Under the pieces are notes generated by a model. That model was not told where the DNA came from, did not search any database, and saw only the letters and a list, made by a program, of their open reading frames with translations. Shown in pieces: positions 35,330-46,699 of a stretch of 64,000 nucleotides of DNA. The stretch comes from Aspidapion aeneum (taxonomy: Eukaryota; Arthropoda; Insecta; Coleoptera; Brentidae), in NCBI GenBank assembly GCA_963576565.1, contig OY755040.1, positions 21,311,543-21,375,542 of the forward strand. The letters are read 5' to 3'. Each line of letters starts with the position of its first letter. The first letter of the stretch is position 1. A program made the translations under genes and the position numbers.

Positions 35330-36660
35330 ATCAAAAAAACTTACTTACAAAAAACCAGTCAGCACAGAAAAATCCGACGAAACGCCAACAAAGAAAAAAC
35401 GTAATAACTAAATACCAATAAGATTAAAAAATGGACCGTGACAAATTTTACGATAATGCAAACTTTTTGGGATAAAAGAGAAAGTTCGAAGGAAGACTAC
35501 AGAAACAAAAAAACGGATCTAGGCGAAGAATGAAAAGCAATTAAAACCAGCATATAAGAAGTAGCAATTGAAACAATAAAACAAAATAAGAAAATAAAAA
35601 ACGACGAATGGTATCATGAGGAGCAATTAGAGCATTGTAAAACCAGAAGCGATTGTAGGCAGCCGGAACAATATGCCGTAAAACACGTAATGAAAAGAAG
35701 AGCTAAAACCCTGTCGGGCCACCATAATCGAAAAGGCAGTAGCAAATCGTATAGAAGTATAAAGGAAGGAACAAAAAGGTAAAAAAAGCATTTCAAGGAT
35801 TTGCTGACAATAAATAGCAACGATAGTGTACTGTACTGTAGAACCAAATGAAGAGGTAACTGCCGTTAAACATCTAAAAATATCAAAGGCTCCTGAATAT
35901 AAAAATATACCCGCTAAGCTTATAAAGAATTGGGGTAAAAATTTATGGCCTAATAACAGAGATCTGAATAGAAGAGAAAATTTCTGTGGAGTGGAGCCTG
36001 TTTATTAAATAGCCAATTTACAAAAAAGGTGATAAGCTTAACTACCATAACTACCAAGGCATAACACGAGTGAAGTATTCTGAGCATGCAATCGGAAAAT
36101 GCCAATGTAGATTCCGCGCCAACAGATCTACCCTAGAACAAATATTTGTTTTGAGGCAAATTCTAGAAAAAGGCTATGAATACAACTTAGAGATATAAAC
36201 CATTTATGTAGATTTTAAACAGGCGTTTGACGGTGTAAATCAAAAGAGAATGTTGCAGGATTTAGCTACTTTGGAAATCCCCTTAAAATACATTAAGTAG
36301 AACTAAAAATATTTATTTATTAATTTTTTTTATTCTTTTTAAGGTCTTTGGACTAGTTCAAGCAGAAGATATTGGCGGATACGGATGAACTTTGAATTAA
36401 AACAACATAGATGGCCCACACATCGTGAGATCCATCAAAAGATAAGATTCGCTTGATTGGGACATCTACAGTGAATGAATAAGACAAGAACATCAAAGTA
36501 ATGAACTGGAGACCTGCAGACAGGAGAGTAAGAGAGAGGCCACAGGAAAGAAGGATATGCGATGACGAAGATGATATCAAAAATATAAAATATTAAGAAA
36601 GTGGAAAAAAATCGTACCAAAGAGGGCACAATAGATGGCTCTGGTAGTAGTAGTGGTGGG
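35330..36660 (+). pseudogene. Dead LINE: linker, reverse transcriptase and C-terminal pieces
   Basis: Interrupted frames on the plus strand give, in order: ETIKQNKKIKNDEWYHEE (linker after the endonuclease, ~35570), VKHLKISKAPEYKNIPAKLI (35856, start of reverse transcriptase), a KKGDKLNYHNYQGIT-like block (36025), CQCRFRANRSTLEQIFVLRQ-like (36105), and IYVDFKQAFDGVNQ (36203, holding the first catalytic aspartate region). After a large deletion come LDWDIYSE and the C-terminal NWRPADRRVRERPQERR-like tail (36500-36600). Many stops. Family is RTE/jockey-like by the motif style; the exact clade is not decided. Confidence 0.75.
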
Positions 36661-36759
36661 GAGACCATTTTTGGTCTAGCGACTAGGCACACGGCACTCG
36701 GCACGCCCTTTTCGCAAACCCGGATTTGCCCGTACATTATATGCCAACCTGATGCACGT

Positions 36760-37310
36760 GCACCTTAGGATGCAAGTTTTCTTTCTCTAAGAGGACTTAA
36801 TTTTGCCTGACTCCTCTTTATCGAGGGCAGGGATGTTTATACTGCGTAGCAAGCAACACAGTGGACCCACGCTTTTACACCCTTCCGAAGGGTGGTCATG
36901 CTACATGTTAGACTTGAATCTATGTAACATCGCTATCGTCCCAGCAGAACTTGGTTATAGACGATAGAATTTTCCTTTGCAAATAAGCAACAGTCGCGGT
37001 CGTCGTGAGTTGACTTTAAGAGATTTTTGCTGGCGGCGTCCTAGTTCCAACTGTAGCAGGCTCCTGGGTTACTAATTCTGGCTCCTCGGTTGTGGGCCCC
37101 TGGACTACATTACATACAAATTATGTTTTTGTGTGCCTGTGTATCGCAAACCATTTCGATGTCGGCTGTTGAATGCTAAAAAGGGAATGCTTCATGGTGC
37201 TTCATGACTTTTTTTTTCTTTTTGCGTCATTGTTTGAGACGCGAACCTGGTATATTCTGCATAGGAAGCCGACGACCATACCACTGGACTACCCTGCAGC
37301 ACATGGCTCT
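36760..37310 (-). mobile_element. tRNA-derived SINE-like repeat (copy 2)
   Basis: Read leftward from ~37310: TAGTCCAGTGGTATGG matches the pol III A-box, and GGTTCGCGTCTC about 45 nt later matches the B-box. Between them CGGCTTCCTATGCAG can fold as an anticodon arm with anticodon CCT (arginine-like). Downstream, 36760-36870 shares GCAAAATTAA with copy 1 at 2880-3200. The 107- and 62-residue frames over the head are not genes. Exact ends not defined. Confidence 0.5.
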
Positions 37311-37347
37311 GGTTAATCAGGCTCAAACTATAACTATAAATATGCGC

Positions 37348-37611
37348 CAGTGGCGGATCCAGGGGGGGCACAAGGGGCACTTGCCCCCTCCCCCCCCCCC
37401 CCCGGGAATTTTACGAATATACAAAAAATTAGTAAAAAGTAATGTTCCTGCTAATAAAAATTCAAAATTTTTGCTTGTGGCACATGAAAATTTCTATTGT
37501 TATTATCATCGAAATTACAACCACTGACTAATTCAATAGAATGCTGCTTTTTACCAACAGAGAATGTCCCTAAAGTGCCCGCCCCGAGAAGCACCTCTGG
37601 ATCCGCCCTTG
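37348..37611 (+). mobile_element. hAT-like MITE with perfect 8-bp target duplication
   Basis: A 264-bp element starting CAGTGGCGGATCCAGG and ending CTCTGGATCCGCCCTTG. It is flanked by ATATGCGC at 37340-37347 and 37612-37619. It contains a C-run and no open frame of note. It is inserted immediately beside the SINE-like head. Interior differs from the 8630/34331 subfamily, so this is a related but distinct MITE. Confidence 0.9.
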
Positions 37612-37619
37612 ATATGCGC

Positions 37620-38326
37620 TTTTTGTTAATAATTAAAGGTAAAACAGGAGAATTACCCCTAGAAAAAAATTATATTACAAAATAACTTTTTCGTCGAGTA
37701 TTACCCCCCCCCCCCCTCCTCTCTCGATTTTGATCCAGATCCTTGCCAGGGGTTGTAATGCCACTTAACAAAGAAGATGAAGTGGCATCTGATACCCGGG
37801 CAAAATGGATCGTGAGCATGCGCGATTATGCAAGCGTGAAAAGTCACTTACGTGCCCCACTCTAATCCCGGATACAAAATTCTTTAAATCTTTACCCATA
37901 ATTTAGTATCCAAATTTTAAGCAATCTTTGGCAAATAAGAACTGCTGAAAATGTCTAGGAAAAAGCATCAGGTAATATGAGGACGTATCGAAACGCAACT
38001 ATTCCGAAACGAGATTTGAAACCATAAAGCCTGGAAGTGTGGCCGAGATAGAGCCTCTCGCTCAATATATTTGCAGAAAGCATAAATTGCATAATAAATG
38101 AAGTAGAGCAATTGCACCCGTGAGAGTGCAAAATTTATTTTGATAAAACTTTTATAGGGCTATGCGTCACTCTAAAACTGTACTTGTTAATAGTTATTTA
38201 CGTAGCAAATTTTATAGAGATATAGCGACAGGTCTAGGGGGGGGAGCAGTTGGGTTCAGACCCCCTTTCCGCCTTGACATAAACCGCAATTTACTTTTTA
38301 ACATAACATATTTAAACAAAAATTAA
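37620..38326. other. Unannotated stretch
   Basis: Contains a C-run near 37705 and GGGGGG near 38240. No gene or recognisable repeat. Confidence 0.4.
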
Positions 38327-39940
38327 TAAAGGATCCTACACACTTGTAATGGGTTTCTAGTGCACGGCTAATATCGATAGATTTTTAGTATGTTGTTTGT
38401 CTCACCTTACTGACCAATAATGGTCATGGGCCCAATTCCATCCTATGACCAGTTTCGGAGATACAAGGTCAATTTAAAAGATATTGCACTATAACGGTAA
38501 AAAAGTTTTTTTGTACGAATCTCAGAAGCGTCTACGTTTTAGCATATTTTTAGCAAGAATTGTTATTTTCCTGTACGGGGGATATCCAAAAATTCTGCAA
38601 ACCTGTAATGAGTTTCTAGTGCACGGCTAATATCGATTAAATTTTAATATGTTGTTCGTCTCACTTTACTGATCAATAGTTGTAATGAACCCAATTCCAT
38701 CCTATGGCTAGTTTCGGTTCGGTTCGGTTCAGTTCATGCACCAAAACGGTAAAAATGAGGTGGCTTGATTTTTAAAAGCTTTGTTTGTACTAGTCACAAA
38801 AGTATCTCTTATGTACATATATTAGCATGTTTTTAGCAAAAATATAGATTTTCTATATGGGGGTATCCAAAAAGTTAATTAAAATACATTGGTAAAATAG
38901 TCGAAAAGGTTCTAGTCAACCTTTTCGATTAGATCCAAATAAATGTCTTCTTACCTTTAAAACCAAACTTTTTTTACGAGGTACACATGAAAAGTAGTGC
39001 AGTTATAAATTGTAACCAAAACTTTCTTAAAACAAAATTCTATCAAGCAATATTTAAAAATAACAATTAAAGTTAGTTTCTTAATACTCTAAATAGTAGA
39101 TGTCTCACAAATAACAATGTCGTTATTTGGATCAGAGTTTTTATTCGTCTTTCGCATTTCTGTACCAATAGTCAATCAATTATTTCGGGTAAATCTTCGA
39201 CATTATTTCGATGACCTGCATCCAGGACTTGCCCTAAATTATTGGTAGTGTAACTGATATGTTCCTCATGGTGAGCATATCCCATTATTTTGTTTAAGGA
39301 AAGTTTTGGTTATAATTTATAACTGCACTACTTTTTATGTGTACCTCGTAAAAAAAGTTTCATCAAGATTTGGTTTTAGAGGTAAACATTCATTTATTTT
39401 GTTCTAATTATAGTCAACCTTTTCGATTATTTTACCTACGTAATTAATTTAGAGATATTTTTGTGACTAGAACAAAAAAATCTTTACCGTTTTGGCGCAA
39501 TATCGTTTGAATTGCTCCCGTGTCTCCGAAACTAGTCATAGGATAGAATTGAGTTCATTACAACTATTAATCAGTAAACTGAGACGAACAACATATCAAA
39601 ATTTTATCAATATTAGCCGCGCACTAGAAACTCATTACAGGTTTGCAGACTTTTTGGATAACCCCCGTATAGGAAAATAACAATTCTTGCTAAAAACATG
39701 CTAAAATGTAAGAGGCTTTTAAGTTTCGTAAAAAGAATCTTTTAAAAATCAAACCACAATATTTTTACCGTTTTAGTGCAATATCTTTTGAATTGCCCCC
39801 GTATCTCCGAAACTAGTCATAGGATGGAATCGGGCCAATAACACCTATTAATCAGTAAGGTGAGACGAACAACATACTAAAATTTTATCGATATTTGCCG
39901 TGCACTAGAAACCCATTACAAGTGTGCAGGATCCTTTATA
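38327..39940. mobile_element. 1.6-kb foldback with duplicated units in each arm
   Basis: Left end AAAGGATCCTACACACTTG and right end (inverse) AAAGGATCCTGCACACTTG. Each arm carries two ~265-bp tandem units sharing GTTTCTAGTGCACGGCTAAT, GTTGTTCGTCTCA and AATTCCATCCTATG. Inner arms share AACTTTTTTTACGAGGTACAC and AGTCAACCTTTTCGATTA. The ~250-bp centre (39040-39290) is unique. One unit near 38706 contains a (TTCGG)n tract. The short plus-strand frame at 39492 lies over an arm unit and is not a gene. Confidence 0.85.
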
Positions 39941-39990
39941 AAAATTTTAGCCTGCCTTCGGCGCATTTTCTTTGCATATCGTCGCCAAAA

Positions 39991-40224
39991 CCAGGAAGTG
40001 GCGTAACCCATAAAAATGCGTTTTTTTAGATTGGCCCACTAACATACAAAAAACAAGTCGCTCTACAAATCCACGAAGGGGCGTAACCAAATTAAAAGTA
40101 GTATAGAAGCCTTTACCATATTGTGACATTATTTTGACAGCTGTCAAAGCTGCTATGTGAAAATAAAAGAAAAATTGAACGCTCTCCTTTAAAATAGTAA
40201 AAAATCAGTTACGCCACTTTGTGG
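39991..40224. mobile_element. Possible short TIR MITE
   Basis: Left CCAGGAAGTGGCGTAAC and right (inverse) CCACAAAGTGGCGTAAC form 17-bp imperfect inverted repeats. GGGGCGTAACC also occurs inside. No target duplication identified. Confidence 0.35.
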
Positions 40225-42038
40225 TATTGAAGACGATATGGTCCCATGGTGTACTAAACCTTTTGAAACATAGCGTAGAGTAAAGAAGAAGATCTGTTTA
40301 TTGTAGATTATATTAGTAAAATATTTTATTTTGATTATAAGAATAATTTAAACTTGCAAATCGTAGTAAAAACTAATATTATAGACGTTAAGTGGATACG
40401 GACTTCGTATTCGTAACTAGCCTTGTAGATTCACGCACCAGCCTTGTAGAATAGACTTCCAGTAAAATTAAGTTAAATTGTCATTGTAAAAATTAATAAA
40501 TATATAAATAAATAAATTACAGAAAAATCTAAAGTCGGCTACACACGTATGGATAAATAGTAACGATTTATCTGTACAAAATATAAACTGTGCAGATTTA
40601 TAATCAAACGTTCGATAAATCAGCACCGTCTTGTTTGTACATACAATGTGAACTGTAAGTTTTTACACGCATTAAAAAAAAAGTTTTTCGTAGGTAAGAT
40701 ATCTGCATATCTGACTTAATGTAAACCTGGTTTTGCAATTACGCGTTCGTCGACTGGTTAAAAAATATACGTATCTCGTACATGATGATGTCTTAGTTAC
40801 GAATACGATACCGTATACGGAATGCGCATCAACTTTAACACCAGTGTTTACTAAAGAGCCTAAATTCCTAGGTTCTAAAATTCTAGATCTAAAGGTTTTT
40901 GTTTGAAGGTTTGACTCCTTTTTTCCTTTGAATCCAATAGTTTTTAATAGTTATAGAATTTGTTCAAAGATACCTAGCAACATGGGCAATCTTTTTTCAT
41001 TGTGTCAATGATATTATATTATATCCTCACCAAAACTTAAAAATAAATATAAAAAATAAATTATCTTGGTTTAAAATGGCAGCCTTATTTAAACCTATAA
41101 ACGTCATGTCACAAAGAAATGTCAAGCAAAAACGGAGTAAATCAATGTCAGCTGTCCGCTATATTTTGCATGTTAGTTATTTGGACAAGTAAGAGCGATG
41201 ATTAAACCGATTTTTAAATATTTTGGTAAAGTATTACTGAAAATGTATTGTATATGTCTTACGCTTTTCACAATGCAACTACAGAGACAGTTTTAAGTTT
41301 TTATGAATTATTTGGCTTTGAAATTTTTGTATATAACTTTTTTCACATTAAACCACCCCTTAGGGTTGTACAACAATTTGAGACTCTTTATTAACGGGAA
41401 TCCCATGACTGCAAGGACTAGATTTCCAAAAAATGACTCTCCGTTATAAAATATTTGTGGGATAAGACTCAGTGATAAATCCTCATTATGCTATTTCACG
41501 TTAATATGAACCAAATCTTAACAGTTATTTCACCTGTATTAAAAAAATACACTTAAATACGTTGTCGGCATTAAGTTTATAGACTTATTACATAATCTTG
41601 ATCTAGGTGCTAAGTTTTAAATTCTTAGTAAATACCGGTGTAAATGTCTAATATGCATGTTAAAGTCAGATTTTACTTAAACAAATTTACCTGTTATTTT
41701 ATTCTATGCTTAAAAATTACGCCTATCTTATACAGATTTTATAACTTGTGAAAAGTTTAAATAGCTGCTGAAAAGTTTTCCATAAAACTGGATAAAACAA
41801 AAACAAGATAAATATAGTCTTGATTATTCTGATCATAATTAACAACCTAAAAACAAGAAAGCAGATTAAAATTATTTTATAATCTTAATTAACAGGCTTG
41901 ATATCTAGGTATGTTTTAAGAATAGATTTTGTACAATAAATGGCTTATTGTATACCCAGGGATAAGTTTTTTTAAACGAGCTGAATAATTATTGTAAAAT
42001 AGGTGAATCATAAAAAGGCTTGTTAAAATTGGAGAGTT
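40225..42038. other. Unannotated AT-rich stretch
   Basis: 40440-40530 ends in AATAAATATATAAATAAATAAAT, the look of a LINE or SINE 3' tail, but no coding part is attached. The phrase CCTTGTAGA is repeated at 40422 and 40445. No gene recognised. Confidence 0.4.
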
Positions 42039-42281
42039 ATGCTGCCGTGCAAAGCAAAAACCTAGTAACTCGACTGACTCAAAAATGAGATTTTTATATC
42101 GTTGAAATCGCCGTAAAAAACGGCGCCAGCCAGTTTTTCTAGAATGTGGCAAAACAAGGAAGTTATGTAGTAAGTATGTTGTTAAATAAACTGTAGTAAG
42201 TATGTAGTTAAATAAACTTCAAACTCTATTTCCCATAACACTAATTTTTGACTTACTAGGTTTCTGCTTTGCACGGCAGTA
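42039..42281. mobile_element. Short TIR MITE with TGCCGTGCAAAGC ends
   Basis: Ends TATGCTGCCGTGCAAAGCA and the inverse of TACTGCCGTGCAAAGCA, with inverted homology continuing through AAACCTAGTAA and ACTCAAAAAT. Inside, GTAGTAAGTATGTTGTTAAATAAACT is repeated twice in tandem (~42168-42220). No coding sequence. Confidence 0.7.
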
Positions 42282-42454
42282 TGGCAGAAAAGTAATTCCG
42301 TAATTGCCATTTTTAACTGCTTAAAAAAAAGGCACAAGAAGGTGAACTCGGCCAAATGCTATGTTAATATCTAATCAAAAATAAGACACGCTGTAACAGG
42401 TTGTCTCAGAGAGAAAAAAATTGACCACAATTTCGAGGCTGGATTTTTAAGGCA

Positions 42455-43048
42455 TAGGAATAAGAAAGTTAGCAGAAGCACCGACTGAAGGTTCAAATGC
42501 TCTTCAATGCAACCCACTTAAAAAAAGTCCATGGTGGGACGAAAACGTCCACCGGTCTTTATGACAGAAAGACATTTCTCCACGGTGTCGGTTCGGAACC
42601 AAAAACAATGAGTTACCAAGGTATAAAAAGCAACTTCATAGGGGTATAGTCAACCACGGACACCAGTGTTTCGGAAAAAGGCATTTCCTTCCTCAGCTTG
42701 CCTGACACAAAGTAGAATAAACTGACTACAAGGTAAATCAAAAAGAGTAAAAAAATAGGACAAACTATAAAAGACATTCATAGGGGTATAGTCAACCACG
42801 GACACCAGTGTTTTTCATTCTTTTGATTTACCTTGGATCTTGTAGTCAGTTTCTTCTACTTTGTGTCAGGCAAGCCACGCTGAGGAAGGAAATGCCTTTT
42901 CCCGAAACACCGGTGTCCGTTGTTGACTATACCCCTATGAAGTTGCCTTTTGTACTTTGTTAGCTGCCGAGTGTTTGGGGTGTCAAATCAAACATTCGAG
43001 CTTGTAAACACTCTCGATCAATGCTTCTGCTAACTAACTTATTCATGT
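42455..43048. repeat. Inverted repeat, probably Penelope-like terminal sequence
   Basis: Left arm ~42455-42760 and right arm ~42780-43048 are inverse copies. The outermost shared block is AGTTAGCAGAAGCA. The inner shared blocks are CATAGGGGTATAGTCAAC, GGACACC(A/G)GTGTTTCGG, GGCATTTCCTTCCTCAGC and CTGACACAAAGTAGAA. The GAAAC/CTGAGGA arrangement is typical of Penelope-like element termini with hammerhead motifs. No reverse transcriptase remains here. Confidence 0.65.
42865..42927 (+). ncRNA. Hammerhead-ribozyme-like motif
   Basis: In order: GTCA (42865-42868), ACG (42877-42879), core box CTGAGGA (42880-42886), stem II GGAAA/TTTCC (from 42888), GAAA (42904-42907), palindromic stem III CACCGGTG, T and cleavage-site C (GTC), then CGT and TGAC. 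CGT and TGAC can pair with ACG and GTCA to form stem I with an internal loop. All conserved core positions of the CTGANGA...GAAA...UH pattern are present. The first stem II pair is a mismatch (A-C). The short palindromic stem III resembles minimal hammerheads of Penelope-like elements, which are thought to act as dimers. Confidence 0.55.
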
Positions 43049-43065
43049 GTATAAGGTAAGCTAAA

Positions 43066-44080
43066 TTAAAAACCTTGATGAACTATCTTGAGGAAAGACA
43101 CCTTTATGCAATGAACTCGTTCTATAGAAAGAAACGGCAACGTAAATGGGCATGGCTCAGCCCTACTACTGCGAAAAACATCGTAAGAAATGCAACAGTT
43201 CTTAACAACCGCTTTACAACAGGTACTGATCACAGGAGGGTCAGAAAGAATATCTGAATTGATAACAATTTTGAAATAAAAACAAAAATAAATTAATGAT
43301 AACAATGAACAAATTGACATGAATAAACTAACACAAAATAAAACTGTATACAAAACAAGGCTAAAGGAACAGCAAAGACAAAACTTAAAATACGAAAATG
43401 AAAATATAGATGAAATAAATGAATGATACGCTGACAAGAGCTATGACCGAAATACAAAAAGATGTTGCACAAAACAAGAAAAAAAAATGTATATCAGAAG
43501 AAATTAAGAAGCTGATGAATACGCAGAAATAAATAAAACTTTAAGGAAAATGATAAAAGAAAATAAAAGAAAGAACCAAGAGTTCTTCAGAGAGTTATAG
43601 AAAAGAACAGAAATATAAAATGTCTAAGGTCGACTCTAGGTAGTGATGAAATAATTAAAATAAAAGATATGAAGTGCATAGAAACTAACGTTAAAAAGAA
43701 TATTATAAATATCACACAACTATTCTATACAGAAATATACCATATAAAAAGAGAACCATCGCGAGAAACAATGAAGAAACTTCAAACGAAAATAAAAAAC
43801 ATAAACTCAGAAGTGCAACCAAAAATAAGCAAAGCGGAAATAAAGAGCGCATTAAAGAAAATTAAAAATTAGAAACCACCTGGAAAAGATGGAGTAACGG
43901 CAGATATGCTCAAGTACGGTGGTAAAGCTGTAGTTGATAGGAGAAGAACTCAAATGAGATGAGGGGACAATTTGAAGAAACATGCAGGAACTAGATGGAT
44001 GAACACGGCGACTAACAGAGAAGAGTATCCAAAGATGGATCGAAGAAAGCTAAATAGAACTCATAAACCTCATTTTCATA
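43066..44080 (+). pseudogene. Dead LINE: endonuclease end, linker, start of reverse transcriptase
   Basis: 43075-43257 reads LEERHLYAMNSFYRKK, KWAWLSP and FTTGTDHRRVR, matching the end of an apurinic-type endonuclease (normally ...GSDHRLVR). Then a linker with ENENIDEINE and NKTLRKMIKENKRKN. At 43669-43880 follow TQLFYTEIYH and EIKSALKKIKN, then after a stop KPPGKDGVTADMLKYGG (start of reverse transcriptase). An internal deletion joins this to a C-terminal piece (43930-44080). The minus-strand 123-residue frame here is a shadow. Family style is the same as 35330-36660. Confidence 0.75.
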
Positions 44081-44251
44081 TATCAAGCCGGTTTTAAGCT
44101 AAGGATGTTTTTCCGAAAATTATTGTAGAGGGCCTATTTCTTTTTTATTTATACAGATTAATTTTGATTGCTATTTTAGATTTAAGTGTAAAGAATCCCT
44201 CAGTTAAATTAAAAATATTTTATCTGTCAATTTAGGTTTTTCTTAATGGAA

Positions 44252-44253
<2 letters not shown>

Positions 44254-44285
<32 letters not shown>
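44254..44285. repeat. (AT)n microsatellite
   Basis: About 16 uninterrupted AT units. Confidence 0.95.
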
Positions 44286-44287
<2 letters not shown>

Positions 44288-44818
44288 TAATTTTTTTAAT
44301 TGCCTTAATATATTTTAAAATTATCAAAAAAAAATATTAAAAATAAAAAGGGAATAAAAATATAAGAACAATAAAGAATTTAAAAAACTAAATATCCGTT
44401 GTACGTGAGTACGTCATTTTAAAGAAAATTTTATGCTGATTAAAAAAATCAAATTAAAAACAAAAACATTCTATAAGAAAAATACAAACTTCTTGTAACA
44501 CATATTTCAGAATTAAAAGCAACAGATAAAATTTCATTTAACAGTTACATTATTTATAAAAAAAATATATAGAAAAGCAGTCTGCACCAAATTGAAACTT
44601 TTATAAATAAAAAAGTTATAGCCCCCCTCCCAAAATGCAGACTTTTTAGAAACACCTAAAAAACGGCTTTCTATATCAAGATGCAATTTTTACCTTTAGC
44701 CGTCTCTTGAAAATGGAGGCTTGCAAGTGGGGTCAGTTTTTCACTCTACCCTTTTTTCAATTTCCCCTAGTAACACCTGAAACCACCCAAAGACATCGAA
44801 TTCCGGACACCCTGTACG
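44286..44818. mobile_element. Possible ACAGGGTGTCC element abutting the FAR stop codon
   Basis: GGACACCCTGTA at 44806-44817 is the complement of the recurrent transposon terminus. The sequence to its left (for example CTTTAGCCGTCTCTTGAAAA) is likely that element's interior, though no second terminus was found. It begins 26 nt downstream of the FAR stop codon and would form most of the FAR 3' UTR if transcribed. Confidence 0.4.
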
Positions 44819-44843
44819 TACGGGTCTAGTAAAGTAAAATTAT

Positions 44844-45168
44844 TTAAACATTAAAAAAAAAATAACCAAAAAAGCGAGATTCATCCATTAGGTGTTTTAA
44901 ATATTCATACCTCTTATATCTCTCCTTATGCCTTTGAATTTTTGACATATCTTCTTTTAAAATAAACTTCTTTAGTCCTGTCATAAGATTTTTAAAATAC
45001 AAGTTAACGTTGATTGTACTGAGATCAAAACAGAACAACTTTTGATCATCAGGGCTCATTTTGTTCCACAGAGCAATAACATTATCGTTTTTGATGGTCC
45101 ATTCGTTGGTGATAAAAAAGTGATATACGTTTCCAAGTTTGTGCAGTTTTTCATAAGCTTTCCTCATT
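44844..45168 (-). CDS. Fatty acyl-CoA reductase, last coding exon (end of FAR_C domain)
   Basis: Fatty acyl-CoA reductases reduce fatty acyl-CoA to fatty alcohol with NADPH, usually at the endoplasmic reticulum or peroxisome. This exon gives 107 residues after the split codon and ends at TAA (44844-44846). It contains YEKLHKLGNVYHFF, NEWTIKNDNVIALWNKM, LFCFDLSTINVNLYFKN and GLKKFILKED, the standard end of the FAR_C (sterile) domain. The acceptor is a T-rich run plus AG at 45169-45170. The first base A completes an AGA arginine codon begun as AG at the end of exon 50678-50932, so phase agrees. The tail (HKERYKRYEYLKHLM and on) is charged, with a short aromatic end. No AATAAA lies within 600 nt downstream. 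Confidence 0.88.
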
Positions 45169-45600
45169 CTAAAAAATACAGTGTGCCTCATTTAAACCGT
45201 ATTAAGAACTACCTAAAAGTTAGAAAAACCCCGAGATACGTCGCTTTAGTAGTTTTGTAACGCTACCCCCCTGCCCTCCAATATGACCAACAAGTAATTT
45301 GTACATAGCCTCTAAGCATTTTAAGAAAGCTATTTAGGATGGCGGCCAGTTAAGAAAAACATTTTAAAACTAAGACTGGTTTCGACTTTAGATAGGTAGG
45401 AAAAATTTGTTAAATGGTAACCTTATTAGAAAAGTTTCCTAATTTCCATTAAAGTGCTTGAATTAGCCATTCCAAAAATTCATTGATTCATTTTTCAATA
45501 TTCGTAATTAAAAAATGAAATATGGTAAGCGTGTATAAAAATATCTTCAGAACGGTCTGGGATTTTTTTTCTGGGGAGGGTCACCCACTCATTAAACCGG
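45169..45600. other. FAR intron sequence (left end)
   Basis: Non-coding; no repeat identified. Part of the intron 45169-50677, which also holds the LINE fragments below. Confidence 0.6.
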
Positions 45601-45719
45601 AGGAGGCGAAAACTCCGAACACTCACTGAAATTACCAAGCCAAGGGAAAGTAGTGCCGAGTAGGCCCACAGAACCTAACGAAGAAAGGAGTGCCGAAGAG
45701 GCCCTTATGATGCTGGAGC

Positions 45720-46540
45720 TTACACCAACTCCAGCTCCGACATCGTCACAAGACCTTTAGCGGGAGAATGAACCGCTCAAAAGCGACAGTGACACTACTG
45801 ACAAGAACTTCAATATGGAGGGCCGAAATCAGAACACACAAAATCAGAAGAGGTCTGGGTCGGCAAAAAAATGGCGTAGAAAGCTTCTTTAGAACGGCTG
45901 GGAATACTCAGCTGCCGACATTGAACGGAGACAGTAAAGCCAAGCTCCAAAAGTGCACTGCCCAGTGCCAACACTTCGGAGCAGGAGTCGCATAGAATTT
46001 GCCGAGACCTACAGCGCTGCGGCGGAGGGAGTTACAGTTGGCATTGCAGATGGCCATTCTAAGGACTCTAGCAGATATACCTACGGCTCGCTGGTCAGAT
46101 TTCTAGGCGGACTCTAACTTGACTTGCGCTGCCGAACAAAGTGCTCAATGGTTGGCAGAGGTATCGTCAACTCGTCAATCATGGGAAGGATCGTAAGTAA
46201 GATTCGTCATAGGGGAAATCTCCCAAGGCTACATGTTGTAATAGAGTACATCCCCGATGATGACCGCGCGAGTCGGCTCACTGCTGCATGTCGCTAAATA
46301 TCTCCGGGCGCAAAACAATGGCCTAAACACTGCTGACTGGATGACCCTGAAGAGTGAAGTCTCTGGACCAGGCCAAACATGGACATTTGTCATTGACGGA
46401 CTGTCCATGCAGGCTCTGGAAGGCCTAGACATGCTGTTTGGAAGAGTAATCTTTCAAACCAGAGGCAGGCCGCGTGGTTGTGGTTCAGCAGGATCATCTG
46501 GAATGGGGACCTCAAAGGCAAAACAACCTCATTAAGGATA
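45720..46540 (+). pseudogene. Dead retroelement ORF1-like protein (DUF4780-like)
   Basis: Several frames read in turn: GVTVGIADGHSKDSSR (~46030), LRCRTKCSMV (46120), VIEYIPDDDRAS (46240), then in another frame VAKYLRAQNNGLNTADWMTL (46282) and TWTFVIDGLSMQAL (46379). The order (a GVAI-like start, a C-x-E segment, RQN-GLNT-DW, then IDE-S-L) is that of the DUF4780 family carried by insect retroelements. At least three frameshifts and several stops. It lies upstream of the endonuclease/RT remnant at 46700-47530 on the same strand, so probably ORF1 of that LINE. Confidence 0.6.
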
Positions 46541-46699
46541 ATCCAATGACTGGGGAGCAAAAGAGCAACAAAAAAAGACCCCAGTAAAAAGGAGGCAAAT
46601 AACTCATCATAAAATCTCCTAAAGTAGATTAGAAGGAGAAGTGTAAGAGGAAGAACATTCTCGGTAAACCCCTTCACAGAAAGAGCCGACGACAGGACA

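Noticed and set aside
43066..43437. 123-residue minus-strand frame
   Set aside because: It is the shadow of the plus-strand LINE endonuclease/linker remnant and is A/T-run driven (S/F/C-rich).
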